DNA of 64,000 nt from Pectobacterium aquaticum (GTDB lineage Bacteria > Pseudomonadota > Gammaproteobacteria > Enterobacterales > Enterobacteriaceae). A program made the translations under genes and the position numbers. The notes under the pieces are model-generated. The model searched no databases and was not told the DNA's origin. It saw only the letters and a program-made list of their open reading frames with translations. Shown one piece after another: positions 8,705-18,084 of the stretch. Numbering within the stretch: position 1 is the first letter of the stretch; the number at the start of each line of letters is the position of its first letter. The stretch is from positions 1,054,001 through 1,118,000 of the forward strand of contig NZ_CP086253.1 of the NCBI RefSeq assembly GCF_003382565.3, in the 5' to 3' direction.

Positions 8705-9034
8705 TATTTCAGTCTCCTTTTTAGCGGCCTGTCTTCGCGTTCTGGCAGGCAGGGCTACAGGTTTAAAGTTGATCGCAGTTAGCCACGGAACATGGCGTGT
8801 GACAACAGAATATCATTTTCCATCAAAGCAGGGGAATTGCCGTCGGCTTTGCCTTATTTTTCCTGCTGCAATATGAACCCATGGGCTTGCCAGGGCGCAG
8901 GTTGTCAGGAAAAACTCGATTCTCAGGTTGAGAAAAACTGGTTTTTATGTTGTTGGCTATCTATAATCTCGCGCAACCTTTTTCCCCCCTCAGACTCAAC
9001 TTAAGCCGTTTTTTATTCGGCTGGGATATATTTT
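8705..9034. promoter_or_regulatory. Divergent pepD / gpt promoter region
   Basis: This gap has no gene. A TATAAT at 8962-8967 is a good -10 element for gpt; the -35 is weak (TGGTTT, 8939-8944, spacing 17). The segment around 8905-9000, including CTATAATCTCGCGCAACC, looks the same as the E. coli gpt leader as I recall it, which suggests a conserved promoter and leader. No clear operator was recognised. Confidence 0.55.
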
Positions 9035-9493
9035 ATGAGCGAAAAGTACGTCGTAACCTGGGATATGTTGCAAATTCATGCCCGCAAACTGGCACAGCGT
9101 TTACTGCCTGCCGATCAATGGAAAGGCATCATTGCCGTTAGCCGCGGTGGTCTGGTGCCCAGCGCACTGCTGGCGCGTGAGCTGGGCATTCGTCACGTTG
9201 ATACCGTTTGCATCTCCAGTTATGACCACGACAACCAGCGCGAAATGAAAGTGCTGAAGCGTGCCGAGGGAGATGGCGAAGGGTTTATCGTGATTGACGA
9301 TCTGGTTGACACGGGCGGTACGGCGAAAGCGATTCGTGATATGTACCCGAAAGCGCACTTTGTGACCATTTTCGCGAAACCTGCTGGTAAACCACTGGTT
9401 GATGACTACGTGATTGATATCCCGCAGGACACCTGGATTGAACAGCCGTGGGATATGGGCGTGGTGTTTGTTCCGCCTTTGTCTGGCCGTTAA
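9035..9493 (+). CDS. gpt: Xanthine-guanine phosphoribosyltransferase
   Basis: Gpt salvages guanine and xanthine (and more weakly hypoxanthine) into nucleotides using PRPP. The 152 residues are the same length as in E. coli. The PRPP-binding motif FIVIDDLVDTGGTAK lies at about residues 85-98, and AVSRGGLVPSALLAREL near residue 33. The start MSEKYVVTWDMLQ agrees with the E. coli N-terminus. The enzyme is soluble, with membrane association reported for E. coli. A terminator follows at 9521-9552, so it appears to be a single-gene unit. Confidence 0.97.
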   Translation: MSEKYVVTWDMLQIHARKLAQRLLPADQWKGIIAVSRGGLVPSALLARELGIRHVDTVCISSYDHDNQREMKVLKRAEGDGEGFIVIDDLVDTGGTAKAIRDMYPKAHFVTIFAKPAGKPLVDDYVIDIPQDTWIEQPWDMGVVFVPPLSGR

Positions 9494-9520
9494 TCGTCAG
9501 AGCGAATATTCGTTTCCATC

Positions 9521-9552
9521 AATGCTCGGTTTAGCCGGGCATTGTTGTTTTT
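9521..9552 (+). terminator. gpt terminator
   Basis: AATGCTCGG (9521-9529) pairs with CCGGGCATT (9535-9543) through one G-T, followed by GTTGTTTTT. Confidence 0.8.
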
Positions 9553-9734
9553 GACGATTGTTGTTGATGATTATTGCTTCTTATCTCTCGTCATTTCTAG
9601 CGCAGGCTTTGATCCGATCGTGTGTTTCTGCCGTTGATGTTTGTCTTCCCTAGCCTGAGTTCGTTACACTTTAACGGGTGACGAAGAAGTCGTCTGATGT
9701 CCGCTAACAGCGGTTTACATTAACGGAGGCTGCT

Positions 9735-10982
9735 GTGGCGCAAGCTAACCTGTCTGAAACGCTATTCAAACCATCCTTTAAACATCCAGAAACCTCGACG
9801 TTGGTCAGACGTACGCGGAATAATGAGGATGTGCAGGGGCTGCATTCTACGCTGGAAGGGGAGAAGACCCGCAGTTGGTATCGGATGATTAACCGGCTGA
9901 TGTGGATTTGGCGTGGTGTCGACCCGTGGGAGATCGAAGACGTGCTGTCGCGCATCGCTGCCAGTAAGGCCGACAGAAGCAACGAGCAACTGCTCGATAC
10001 GGTGATCGGCTACCGAGGCGGTAACTGGATTTATGAATGGGCTAAGCAGGGCGCAGACTGGCAGCAGCGGGCAACCGAAAGTGGTGATGATGCGCAAACT
10101 GGGCTGTTCTGGCTGAACGCAGCCAACCTCTACAGCATTGCTGCTTATCCGCATATTAAAGGCGATGAACTGGCAGAACAGGCGCAAACGCTGGCAAACC
10201 GCGCCTATGAAGAAGCCGCCAAGTACCTGCCTTACGAACTCAAAGAACTGACCTTCCCGATTGCTGGCGGCGGTACGCTGACCGGTTTTCTGCATATGCC
10301 AGCGCAGGCGAAAGCGCCTTTCCCTACTGTGCTTATGTGCGGCAGCCTGGAAATGTTGCAGAGTGATTATCAGCGCCTGTTTCAGGACTATTTTGCGCCA
10401 GCGGGCATGGCAATGCTGACGATTGATGTCCCCTCCGTTGGATTTTCTTCCCGCTGGAAGCTGACTCAGGATTCCAGTTTCCTGCATCAGCAGGTCTTGC
10501 GTGCGCTGCCGGATGTCCCGTGGGTCGATCACACCCGCGTTGCCGCGTTTGGCTTCCGCTTTGGCGCCAATATTGCCGTTCGGCTGGCGTATTTGGAATC
10601 GCAGCGCTTGCGCGGTGTGGCCTGCCTTGGCCCGGTAGTACACCATCTGTTAAGCGATCCGAATCGCCAACAGCAGGTGCCGGATATGTTTATGGATGTG
10701 CTAGCGAGTCGGCTGGGTATGCCGTTCTCGACGGATGCCTCGCTGAAAACCGAGCTGGGGCGCTATTCGCTGAAAACGCAGGGGCTGCTAGGACGCCGCT
10801 GCCCGACGCCGATGCTGGCAGGCTACTGGGATAACGATCCGCTCTGCCCGAAAGAAGAGGCGAGCCTGATTGTGAATTCATCCGCACAAGGGAAGCTGCT
10901 GGCAGTTAATTTTTCGCCGGTATACCAGAACTTCCATCGCGCACTACAGCAAATCAGCAGATGGTTGCAGGATAAAGTGTAG
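9735..10982 (+). CDS. frsA: FrsA (YafA), alpha/beta-hydrolase-fold protein
   Basis: The 415-residue protein matches E. coli FrsA (414) throughout, for example TSTLVRR, RMINRLMWIWRG, DTVIGYRGGNWIYEWA and VDHTRVAAFGFRFGANIAVRLAY. FrsA was described as a partner of the PTS protein IIA-Glc that affects the balance of fermentation and respiration, and it has esterase activity in some reports. The serine position of the usual GxSxG elbow reads GFRFGAN, so it lacks a classical nucleophile elbow, as E. coli FrsA does. The start is GTG at 9735 (AQANLSET), chosen by homology. It stands alone between gpt and a small convergent gene. Confidence 0.93.
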   Translation: MAQANLSETLFKPSFKHPETSTLVRRTRNNEDVQGLHSTLEGEKTRSWYRMINRLMWIWRGVDPWEIEDVLSRIAASKADRSNEQLLDTVIGYRGGNWIYEWAKQGADWQQRATESGDDAQTGLFWLNAANLYSIAAYPHIKGDELAEQAQTLANRAYEEAAKYLPYELKELTFPIAGGGTLTGFLHMPAQAKAPFPTVLMCGSLEMLQSDYQRLFQDYFAPAGMAMLTIDVPSVGFSSRWKLTQDSSFLHQQVLRALPDVPWVDHTRVAAFGFRFGANIAVRLAYLESQRLRGVACLGPVVHHLLSDPNRQQQVPDMFMDVLASRLGMPFSTDASLKTELGRYSLKTQGLLGRRCPTPMLAGYWDNDPLCPKEEASLIVNSSAQGKLLAVNFSPVYQNFHRALQQISRWLQDKV

Positions 10983-11000
10983 AAGAGCAGGTGTAACGCA

Positions 11001-11035
11001 CGGTCTGTGCAGGCGAGTATCTGCTACACGGACCG
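11001..11035. terminator. Terminator between frsA and the CHMI-family gene
   Basis: CGGTCTGTG (11001-11009) pairs with CACGGACCG (11027-11035), with an inner CAG/CTG pair, between two convergent genes. The following TTGTT is a weak U-tract for frsA. Confidence 0.6.
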
Positions 11036-11062
11036 TTGTTCCTGCTAGACGATAACCGCCGA

Positions 11063-11398
11063 TCACAGGATCTTTTTGGCATAGCAAAGCCTGTCCATAT
11101 CAATCACTTCAACCGTAACTGACAGGTTCTTCAATCCCAGCGCTTCGATCTTCTGAAGTACCAGATTGGAGAGGTTACTTTTCTGCTCCTCCGTCCGCCC
11201 AGAAAGCACCTTGATTGCCACATGAATGAAACTGGCTCGTTCGCCACCGGTCGTGTAGCTATCGTAAGCAAGAGATCTGACTTTGATGTCACTACCGTCA
11301 CTGGCAAACAAGCCAGATTCGAGTGCACCGTGATAGATTGCAGGGAGCAGGGCATTGACATCAATGTTTGACGAATGTTCAGCGATACAATGTGGCAT
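11063..11398 (-). CDS. 5-carboxymethyl-2-hydroxymuconate isomerase family protein
   Basis: The protein begins MPHCIAEHSSN; after Met removal Pro1 would be the catalytic base, as in tautomerase-superfamily enzymes. The pattern FIHVAIKVLSGRTEEQKSNL resembles the CHMI family (HpaF/HpcD of homoprotocatechuate degradation), although this protein is 111 residues against about 126. No other genes of that pathway lie nearby, so the true substrate is unknown and it may be a generic tautomerase. It is a stand-alone gene convergent with frsA. Confidence 0.8.
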   Translation of the reverse strand: MPHCIAEHSSNIDVNALLPAIYHGALESGLFASDGSDIKVRSLAYDSYTTGGERASFIHVAIKVLSGRTEEQKSNLSNLVLQKIEALGLKNLSVTVEVIDMDRLCYAKKIL

Positions 11399-11580
11399 AA
11401 GGTGTCACTTCTCAATTAACGGAAACGAAGAGACCAGAGTATTGAATACTCCGTGTCGGGCGGCAATGCTTTTTCAGGAAAGCCAGCGCGAACAAGAGGG
11501 AGAGACATGAGTTGTCATGCAGGTGGTTGATAAATTGCTATTCTCTGCTAAAAAGAAGGTTCAACCAGAGGAGATCGTAA

Positions 11581-11955
11581 ATGATGTTACCGAGTGGACA
11601 CCCCAAAAGCCGACTCATGAAAAATTTTACGTCGTTGGGGCCTTATATCCGTGAAGCGCAGTGCGAGGATACCGCGTTCTTCTTTGATTGCCTGGCGGTT
11701 TGCGTCAACATCAAACCCGCGCCAGAACAACGGGAGTTTTGGGGCTGGTGGCTGAATTTGGAAGATACCGGCAAAGGCTTTACCTATGAATATCACTACG
11801 GTCTGTTTGATAAAAAGGGCAACTGGCGTGAGGAAAAAATCAAGGACAAAGCCGTGATGGAGCAGGTGGAAAATGCCAAACAGGCTTTCCATGTTCGATT
11901 GGAGAAGCAAATTAACGCGCTGGAACCCGCCTGTACCCTCGTCGCCCGACCGTGA
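11581..11955 (+). CDS. crl: Sigma-S activator Crl
   Basis: Crl helps sigma-S associate with core RNA polymerase and so strengthens stationary-phase and curli-type gene expression. The N-terminal half matches E. coli Crl closely (LPSGHPKSRL, LGPYIRE, CFFDCLAVCVN-type core, EFWGWW). The protein is 124 residues against 133 in E. coli, with a shorter, diverged C-terminus. A GAGGAG site lies 6 bases before tandem ATG codons at 11581 and 11584, and either may be used. phoE, next to crl in E. coli, is missing and proB follows directly. Confidence 0.95.
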   Translation: MMLPSGHPKSRLMKNFTSLGPYIREAQCEDTAFFFDCLAVCVNIKPAPEQREFWGWWLNLEDTGKGFTYEYHYGLFDKKGNWREEKIKDKAVMEQVENAKQAFHVRLEKQINALEPACTLVARP

Positions 11956-12078
11956 TATTTCCCTGACGATCCCCGATTTATTCGCAGGTTTTCGCGTTGT
12001 GCCTGTTGGCATAACGCGTCTGGCCTGCTACAACGTTTTCCTTATTCTTATTTTTTGACATCCAACGGCAGAAAAATT

Positions 12079-13182
12079 ATGAGCGGCAGCCAGACTTTGG
12101 TTGTGAAACTGGGCACCAGCGTGCTAACCGGCGGTTCGCGCCGTCTTAACCGCGCCCACATTGTTGAACTGGTGCGCCAGTGCGCGCAGCAACATGCGGC
12201 AGGGCATCGGATTGTTATTGTCACTTCTGGGGCGATTGCCGCCGGGCGTGAACATTTGGGTTACCCCGAACTCCCGGCCACGATTGCGACCAAACAACTG
12301 CTGGCCGCCGTGGGTCAAAGCCGCCTGATTCAATTGTGGGAACAGCTGTTTTCCATCTACGGTATCCACGTCGGGCAGATGCTGCTGACACGTGCGGATA
12401 TGGAAGATCGTGAGCGTTTCCTCAATGCGCGCGACACCATGCGGGCGCTACTGGATAACAACATCGTTCCGGTGATTAATGAAAATGATGCGGTTGCGAC
12501 CGCTGAGATCAAGGTCGGCGACAACGACAACCTGTCTGCGCTGGTGGCGATTCTGGCCGATGCAGATAAGCTGCTGTTGTTGACCGATCAGGCAGGGCTG
12601 TTTACCGCCGATCCGCGTAATAATCCCGATGCGGAGCTGATCCGTGAAGTGACCGGCATCAACGATGCGCTGCGCAGCATTGCGGGTGATAGCGTATCAG
12701 GCCTCGGGACGGGCGGCATGTCGACCAAATTGCAAGCGGCCGATGTGGCCTGCCGCGCCGGTATCGATGTGGTGATCGCCGCAGGCAGCAAACCGGGCGT
12801 GATTGGCGATGTGATTGCGGATATTTCTGTCGGAACGCGTTTTCATGCATTGGACGCGCCGCTGGAAAGCCGCAAACACTGGATTTTCGGTGCCCCGCCG
12901 GCGGGGGAAATCACCGTTGATGACGGCGCGCTCTCTGCGATCCTCGAACGCGGCAGTTCGCTGCTGCCTAAAGGCATCCGCACCGTAGAAGGGAACTTCT
13001 CTCGTGGTGAAGTGATCCGCGTGCGTAGTCTGGCGGGCCGCGATGTGGCGCATGCGGTGACGCGCTATAACAGCGATGCGCTGCGTATGATTGCCGGACA
13101 CCATTCTCAACAGATTGCCGATATTCTTGGCTACGAATACGGTCCGGTGGCTATCCATCGCGACGATATGATTATCAATTAA
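12079..13182 (+). CDS. proB: Glutamate 5-kinase
   Basis: ProB phosphorylates glutamate at the gamma position, the first and feedback-controlled step of proline synthesis. I chose the ATG at 12079 (MSGSQTLVVKLGTSVLTGG) since it gives the 367 residues of E. coli ProB; an upstream in-frame ATG at 12055 lacks homology. The amino-acid-kinase domain covers about residues 1-255, with VVKLGTSVLTGG at the start, NENDAVATAEIKVGDND near 134 and GLGTGGMSTKLQAA near 211. A PUA domain follows from about 275. The stop codon overlaps the ribosome-binding site of proA (TAAGGAG), so the two are translated as an operon. Confidence 0.97.
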   Translation: MSGSQTLVVKLGTSVLTGGSRRLNRAHIVELVRQCAQQHAAGHRIVIVTSGAIAAGREHLGYPELPATIATKQLLAAVGQSRLIQLWEQLFSIYGIHVGQMLLTRADMEDRERFLNARDTMRALLDNNIVPVINENDAVATAEIKVGDNDNLSALVAILADADKLLLLTDQAGLFTADPRNNPDAELIREVTGINDALRSIAGDSVSGLGTGGMSTKLQAADVACRAGIDVVIAAGSKPGVIGDVIADISVGTRFHALDAPLESRKHWIFGAPPAGEITVDDGALSAILERGSSLLPKGIRTVEGNFSRGEVIRVRSLAGRDVAHAVTRYNSDALRMIAGHHSQQIADILGYEYGPVAIHRDDMIIN

Positions 13183-13192
13183 GGAGTTCGCG

Positions 13193-14446
13193 ATGCTTGA
13201 ACAAATGGGTAAAGCGGCAAAAGCGGCCTCTTATCAGTTGGCGGTCTTGAGCACGGCTCAGAAAGATCGCGCGCTGCTGACGATTGCGGATTTGCTGGAA
13301 GCCGAGAGCGAGACGATCCTCGCGGCTAACGCGCTGGATTTAGCCGATGCGCGCCAAAATGGCATGAGTGAGGCGTTGCAGGATCGCCTGCTCTTAACGC
13401 AGGAACGACTGAGCGCGATCGCCAGCGATGTGCGTCAGGTCTGTCGCCTGACCGATCCGGTAGGGCAGGTGATTGACGGCAGTATGCTGGATAACGGCCT
13501 GAAGCTGGAACGTCGCCGCGTGCCGCTGGGCGTGGTCGGGGTGATTTATGAAGCGCGCCCGAACGTCACCATTGATGTGGCGTCCCTGTGCCTGAAAACC
13601 GGTAACGCGGTGATTCTGCGCGGTGGCAAAGAGACGTATCGCACCAACGCGGCGACGGTAAAAGTGATTCAGCAGGCGCTTTCACAGTGCGGCCTGCCTG
13701 CTGCTGCGGTGCAGGCGATTGAAAGCCCGGATCGTGAGCTGGTCAATCAACTGCTGAAGCTGGATCGCTACGTGGATATGCTGATTCCGCGCGGTGGTGC
13801 AGGTCTGCATAAGCTGTGTCGTGAACAATCGACGATTCCGGTCATCACTGGGGGGATTGGCGTTTGTCACATCTATGCTGACGACAGCATCGATTTCGAC
13901 AACGCGTTGACGGTCATTGAAAGCGCCAAAGTGCAGCGCCCTAGCGCCTGCAACAGCCTGGAAACGCTGCTGGTCAATCAACATATCGCCGATCGTTTCC
14001 TGCCAGCGCTGAGCAAGAAAATGGCGGCGGCAGGCGTTACGCTCCACGCCAGCCCTTCAGCGATGCCTTATCTGACCGATGGCCCGGCAAGCGTCGTTGC
14101 GGTGGAAGAGGCCAACTACAACGATGAATGGCTCTCTAACGACCTGAACGTCACGCTGGTTGACTCTCTGGATGCGGCGGTTGCCCATATTCGCGAACAC
14201 GGTACACAGCACTCTGATGCGATTCTGACGCGCTCCTTGAGCAATGCGGAACGCTTCGTGCGTGAAGTGGATTCTTCTGCGGTGTATGTCAACGCGAGTA
14301 CGCGCTTCACCGACGGCGGCCAGTTTGGTCTGGGGGCGGAAGTGGCCGTCAGTACCCAGAAACTGCATGCGCGCGGCCCAATGGGGCTGGAAGCGCTGAC
14401 CACCTATAAGTGGATTGGTTATGGTGACGATTTGATTCGCGCTTAA
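13193..14446 (+). CDS. proA: Gamma-glutamyl phosphate reductase
   Basis: ProA reduces glutamyl-5-phosphate with NADPH to glutamate semialdehyde, the second step of proline synthesis, and forms a working pair with ProB. Its length of 417 residues equals E. coli ProA. It is an aldehyde-dehydrogenase-fold protein with the catalytic cysteine in RPSACNSLE near residue 254. Other conserved parts are GVVGVIYEARPNVT near 113 and FTDGGQFGLGAEVAVST near 370. It starts 10 bases after proB with an AAGGAG site. An inverted repeat lies downstream at 14472-14513, and then the tRNA-Thr gene, as in E. coli. Confidence 0.97.
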   Translation: MLEQMGKAAKAASYQLAVLSTAQKDRALLTIADLLEAESETILAANALDLADARQNGMSEALQDRLLLTQERLSAIASDVRQVCRLTDPVGQVIDGSMLDNGLKLERRRVPLGVVGVIYEARPNVTIDVASLCLKTGNAVILRGGKETYRTNAATVKVIQQALSQCGLPAAAVQAIESPDRELVNQLLKLDRYVDMLIPRGGAGLHKLCREQSTIPVITGGIGVCHIYADDSIDFDNALTVIESAKVQRPSACNSLETLLVNQHIADRFLPALSKKMAAAGVTLHASPSAMPYLTDGPASVVAVEEANYNDEWLSNDLNVTLVDSLDAAVAHIREHGTQHSDAILTRSLSNAERFVREVDSSAVYVNASTRFTDGGQFGLGAEVAVSTQKLHARGPMGLEALTTYKWIGYGDDLIRA

Positions 14447-14471
14447 TCACAGCGTTAAGCCTGAAAGTTAT

Positions 14472-14513
14472 AGGATTCTCCGTTATTAGCAGAGAAAATA
14501 ATGAGAGAATCCT
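14472..14513. repeat. Inverted repeat after proA, possible weak terminator
   Basis: AGGATTCTC (14472-14480) and GAGAATCCT (14505-14513) form an outer 9-bp stem, and the inner bases partly extend it (CGTTATT and AATAATG). There is no U-tract, so termination is uncertain. Confidence 0.45.
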
Positions 14514-14561
14514 GTCATTGCGTTGGTCGTTTACAAAACCAGCAAATGGACAGTAAAGCTA

Positions 14562-14590
14562 TTGACTTGACCCCATGTTTTCACTACTTT
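14562..14590 (+). promoter_or_regulatory. Promoter of the tRNA-Thr gene
   Basis: TTGACT (14562-14567) and TACTTT (14585-14590) are separated by 17 bases and lie about 45 bases before the tRNA. This fits a sigma-70 promoter. Confidence 0.65.
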
Positions 14591-14635
14591 GTCACCCCGT
14601 AGTTCACGTCTGGCTCTCGCCACGACGATCCCAAA

Positions 14636-14711
14636 GCCGATATAGCTCAGTTGGTAGAGCAGCGCATTCGTAATGCGAAGGTCGTAGGTTCGACTCCTAT
14701 TATCGGCACCA
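14636..14711 (+). tRNA. thrW: tRNA-Thr (anticodon CGT)
   Basis: The 76 bases from GCCGATATAGCTCAG to ATCGGCACCA form a full tRNA with encoded CCA. The acceptor stem GCCGATA/TATCGGC pairs perfectly, the T-loop reads GGTTCGACTCC, and the anticodon loop ATTCGTAAT puts CGT at 14669-14671. thrW follows proA in E. coli as well, where it is a known prophage integration site. Here its 3' end is the attachment site of the island that follows. Confidence 0.97.
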
Positions 14712-14712
14712 T
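14688..14712 (+). other. attL of the island (3' end of tRNA-Thr)
   Basis: The 3' part of the tRNA, GTTCGACTCCTATTATCGGC followed by ACCAT, recurs with small changes at 29783-29806. The integrase gene starts 175 bases further right. Two TGGGGGTAT copies between them (14833-14856) are of the kind often seen near P4-type integrase arms. Confidence 0.75.
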
Positions 14713-14886
14713 CCTACCTATTTTAACGTCTCCCCAAGTCTACTCAAATACCCTTTAAAGCCCTATAATGCGCGGTTTAACGGCCCTTATTGTCTCTGCT
14801 CGTCTACTCACGTTCACAGAAATCTACGGTGATTTGGGGGTATCAATGGGGGTATTCGCTGTTCGGTCTAAAGGAGATACCCCCAG

Positions 14887-16101
14887 ATGAAGCTCAATGC
14901 CAGACAAGTCGAGACTGCCAAGCCCAAAGAGAAACCCTACAAGATGGCTGATGGCGGTGGCCTCTACTTATTGGTTAAAACTAACGGGTCACGCTACTGG
15001 CGTTTAAAGTATCGTATCGATGGAAAGGAAAAGTTATTGGCGCTGGGGGTATATCCCGATGTGTCTTTGGCTGATGCCAGAGCAAAACGTGATGAAGCTC
15101 GTAAAGGTATCGCTGGGGGTATCGATCCTTTAGAGCTTAAGAAAGAACATAAAGCTGAACGTGAAGCGCAGGTCAAAAACACCTTTCAGCAAATTGCGCT
15201 CGAATGGCACAGCATGAAAGTGAAAAAATGGTCAGTGGGGTATGCCTCTGACATTCTCGAAGCTTTCAATAAAGATATTTTTCCTTTTCTTGGTCAACGG
15301 CCTGTTGCGGACATTAAGCCATTAGAGCTTCTTAATGTGCTTAAAAAAATCGAAGCAAGAGGTGCAACAGAGAAAGCAAAGAAAGTGCGCCAACGATGTG
15401 GTGAAGTGTTTCGCTATGCCATCGTGACAGGCAGAGCTGAGTATAATCCTGCGCCAGATCTCACCAGTGCCATGCAAGGGCATGAGTCTACACATTACCC
15501 GTTCCTGACCACCGAAGAGCTTCCTGCCTTCTTTAAAGCCCTTGCTGGCTACTCTGGTAGTGAATTGATGGTGTTGGCTGCGAGATTGCTAATCATTACC
15601 GGCCTGAGAACAGGTGAATTGCGTGGTGCGTTATGGTCAGAAATCGATACCAAGAAAGCGCTATGGGAAATTTCTGCTGAACGCATGAAAATGCGCCGTC
15701 CCCATATCATCCCGCTATCTACCCAAGCGTTAGCTATTATCGAACAGATCAGAGCAATGACGGGGCAATTTCCTTTACTGTTTCCGGGCCGCAATGACCC
15801 AAGTAAGACCATGAGCGAAGCCAGTATCAATCAGGTATTTAAGCGAATTGGCTATACAGGCCGGGTTACGGGTCACGGCTTCCGTCATACCATGAGTACC
15901 ATTCTTCATGAACAGGGCTACAACACCGAATGGATTGAAACCCAACTGGCGCATGTTGATAAGAATGCTATCCGTGGCACCTACAACCATGCGCAATACC
16001 TCGATGGCAGACGTGAGATGCTGCAATGGTATGCCGACTACATGGTAAGCCTTGAGAACGGAAGCAATGTGGTGCAGGGAGCGTTTAATCGGCGTGGGTA
16101 A
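14887..16101 (+). CDS. int: P4-type tyrosine integrase
   Basis: This 404-residue tyrosine recombinase catalyses integration and excision of the island at the tRNA-Thr gene. The N-terminus (MKLNARQVETAKPKEKPYKM, then DGGGLYLLV) is the DUF4102 arm-binding domain of P4-like integrases. The catalytic set is present: Arg in IITGLRTGELRG near residue 241, HGFRHTMST near 330, and the nucleophile in the YNHAQYLDGR segment near 370. The gene starts 175 bases after the tRNA with an AAAGGAGATA ribosome-binding site. It has its own terminator at 16122-16153. The frame appears intact and the protein probably active. Confidence 0.95.
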   Translation: MKLNARQVETAKPKEKPYKMADGGGLYLLVKTNGSRYWRLKYRIDGKEKLLALGVYPDVSLADARAKRDEARKGIAGGIDPLELKKEHKAEREAQVKNTFQQIALEWHSMKVKKWSVGYASDILEAFNKDIFPFLGQRPVADIKPLELLNVLKKIEARGATEKAKKVRQRCGEVFRYAIVTGRAEYNPAPDLTSAMQGHESTHYPFLTTEELPAFFKALAGYSGSELMVLAARLLIITGLRTGELRGALWSEIDTKKALWEISAERMKMRRPHIIPLSTQALAIIEQIRAMTGQFPLLFPGRNDPSKTMSEASINQVFKRIGYTGRVTGHGFRHTMSTILHEQGYNTEWIETQLAHVDKNAIRGTYNHAQYLDGRREMLQWYADYMVSLENGSNVVQGAFNRRG

Positions 16102-16121
16102 GGATAACTGCTGATGAAAGA

Positions 16122-16153
16122 AGGGTTATGTCTTAACGGGCATAGCCCTTTTT
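16122..16153 (+). terminator. Terminator after the integrase gene
   Basis: AGGGTTATG (16122-16130) pairs with CATAGCCCT (16141-16149) through one G-T, followed by TTTTTC. Confidence 0.8.
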
Positions 16154-16428
16154 CTTGGCTAAAGCAGATAAGAATTAAGTCAGAATTTAAACTAATATTG
16201 ATTAACTAATTGATTAATATGAAAATTATAAAATACCTTAAAATAGGAAAATAAATAGCACTTATTGCTAAATCGCTCTACACCCCCGCCCAGTGACAGC
16301 TCTCCCGCCATTTCATCTGTTTTTGTATGAAAAACACTCAATTCGAGTTCAATTCTGATTTTCCGAGGGTTGAACGTCATAAGCGATCTGCAGATACTAC
16401 ATTCATCAAAACAACAACGGAGAAATAT

Positions 16429-16629
16429 ATGACAACAAGAAAACTTATTCGCTTGCCAGAAGTGATGAATAAAACAGGATTTAGCAAAGCATGGATCTAT
16501 AGACTTATTAGTAAGGGTGATTTTCCTAAGCCGATTAAGATTGGAATAAGAGCCTGTGCCTTTGTTGAAAGTGAGATTGATGAATGGATTGAACAACTGA
16601 TCTATTCATCACGCAATACAGCAGCATAA
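16429..16629 (+). CDS. AlpA-family transcriptional regulator
   Basis: From the ATG at 16429 (preceded by ACGGAGA) the frame gives 66 residues, MTTRKLIRLPEVMNKTGFSK and so on. It has the AlpA/MerR-like helix-turn-helix pattern LPEVMNKTGFSKAWIYRLISKGDFPKPIKIGIRACAFVESEIDEWI, split here across residues 8-53. AlpA-type proteins act as excisionase regulators of P4-like elements, commonly switching on the integrase or serving as a directionality factor. The longer open frame starting at 16327 has no homology. The position just after the integrase supports the call. Confidence 0.85.
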   Translation: MTTRKLIRLPEVMNKTGFSKAWIYRLISKGDFPKPIKIGIRACAFVESEIDEWIEQLIYSSRNTAA

Positions 16630-16751
16630 TAATATATGGGTAGTATGTGAAAGCAATATAAACATATATTTATAAAACACAACAATCCCTTTTAAATAAT
16701 ACATGAAAGTGTAGGGGGATATTTACTTAACGATTAAATAAGGAACCAAAA

Positions 16752-17027
16752 GTGAAAAAAGAAAATAAATGTAATAGCCAGAACTCAGCAGAACTTACAG
16801 CATTGTTAGAATACTCTCGCTTTACCAAGAAAGTGCTTGCGAAGCCTGCTAATGAAGTATTCGATCTATTTACTGACAAATATTATATGGAAACCGTTTA
16901 CGATGATATTATTGATAAAACGAAGAAGAGTATTGATCAAAGTCAGCATAGATACATAGATTTTGAAGAGGTTAGAATAAATATAATGTGCATGCATACA
17001 GAGGCCATTATGATTTGTTATATGTGA
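16752..17027 (+). CDS. Hypothetical protein, 91 residues
   Basis: The frame opens with GTG at 16752 behind AAGGAACC. The product is hydrophilic and rich in Lys, Asp and Glu in its first 75 residues, with no motif I recognise. The AT-rich codon use matches the rest of the island. A hairpin 72 bases downstream (17099-17124) could end the transcript. It may be an accessory gene co-transcribed with the AlpA-like gene, but no function can be given. Confidence 0.55.
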   Translation: MKKENKCNSQNSAELTALLEYSRFTKKVLAKPANEVFDLFTDKYYMETVYDDIIDKTKKSIDQSQHRYIDFEEVRINIMCMHTEAIMICYM

Positions 17028-17098
17028 AAATAAAACAGCTCAAAATGGATTGTATAGCGTTTAGAGATTTTACATGAATAATCTTGATATCTTAAGCA

Positions 17099-17124
17099 AA
17101 AGGTCAGATATATGTCTGACCTTT
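17099..17124 (+). terminator. Hairpin, terminator candidate
   Basis: AAAGGTCAGA (17099-17108) pairs with TCTGACCTTT (17115-17124), followed by a weak T-rich stretch. Confidence 0.6.
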
Positions 17125-18084
17125 ATTATGTTTGCTATCATTAATCAATAATGATTTCGTGAAATATTTTCTCTCTTCCTATTGACTAATAAAATATAAG
17201 TCTTATAAAAAGTAAAGATACAAAAAAGGCCAGATGTTAAATCTGACTTTTTAAGGACTAAAAAAGTTTTCGCTGACTTTTTTAAGTCTTGTAATCAGTT
17301 AGAGGATTAACGTGATTACAAATATAATAAAGTATTAAATAATCTTTTCATATTTGTCAAATCTAAATCTGAGCTTTTTACAAGTCTTTTAAATACCACT
17401 TCCAGAATCTTTAATGTCCTCGAAAGCAATCTAATTATAAACCTTTGTATCAGGTCTGCATATGTGGAGCAATTGAGCGCGAGTCGCTAATGAGAGATGT
17501 CCGTATGTTTTGTTGATTGTAGGTATAGAAGGGGAAGCGACGTAATACCAACCCGAAGCGAAGTTCTAAACAGATAATTGAAGTTGTATATGGAATAGCT
17601 ATGAGAAAGCCCTACCTTTGTTGACAGCATAAATAGGGGATAACAATACATTAATCTGCATGAACGAATCTGGGGGTGTCGTAGGGTGTCCTACATTGGA
17701 AACGATGTAGAGCTTTAAGCCAGATCAACTTGGGTGAAGTCATATTTTTCATCTTGGTTTTCGCCAATCTTGATAGATTTTCAACAAAATAAGTTGAAAA
17801 TTTCAGGAGGCGAAGCCTTGGGTGAAGTCCCATTTTCGGGGGCGAACACAAGGCAGTATATAGCTCCCAGTAAAGCTAAGTTTATTTATAGTAAAGGTGC
17901 CTTGTTTCATATGGCACTAATAAAATATAAAGCAGAGCTAGATCAAAAAAACTATAAAACGTAGGCTAATAAAGTAAAAAGGAAAATATATCTAAAAAAT
18001 ATAAAAAAAGTCTCGTTCCAGATATCCCACCATAGAACTTTTCCCGCTGTTGTCCGTTCAAGATCCAAATCCTTAACAGGAATA

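Noticed and set aside
17690..17850. TGGGTGAAGTC present twice, first taken for a CRISPR-like repeat
   Set aside because: Only two copies, different flanks and no regular spacing; no CRISPR array was seen anywhere in the window.
17651..17964. Two short open frames on opposite strands in the island
   Set aside because: They overlap each other, have no ribosome-binding sites I can accept, and show no recognisable sequence; probably chance frames in AT-rich DNA.
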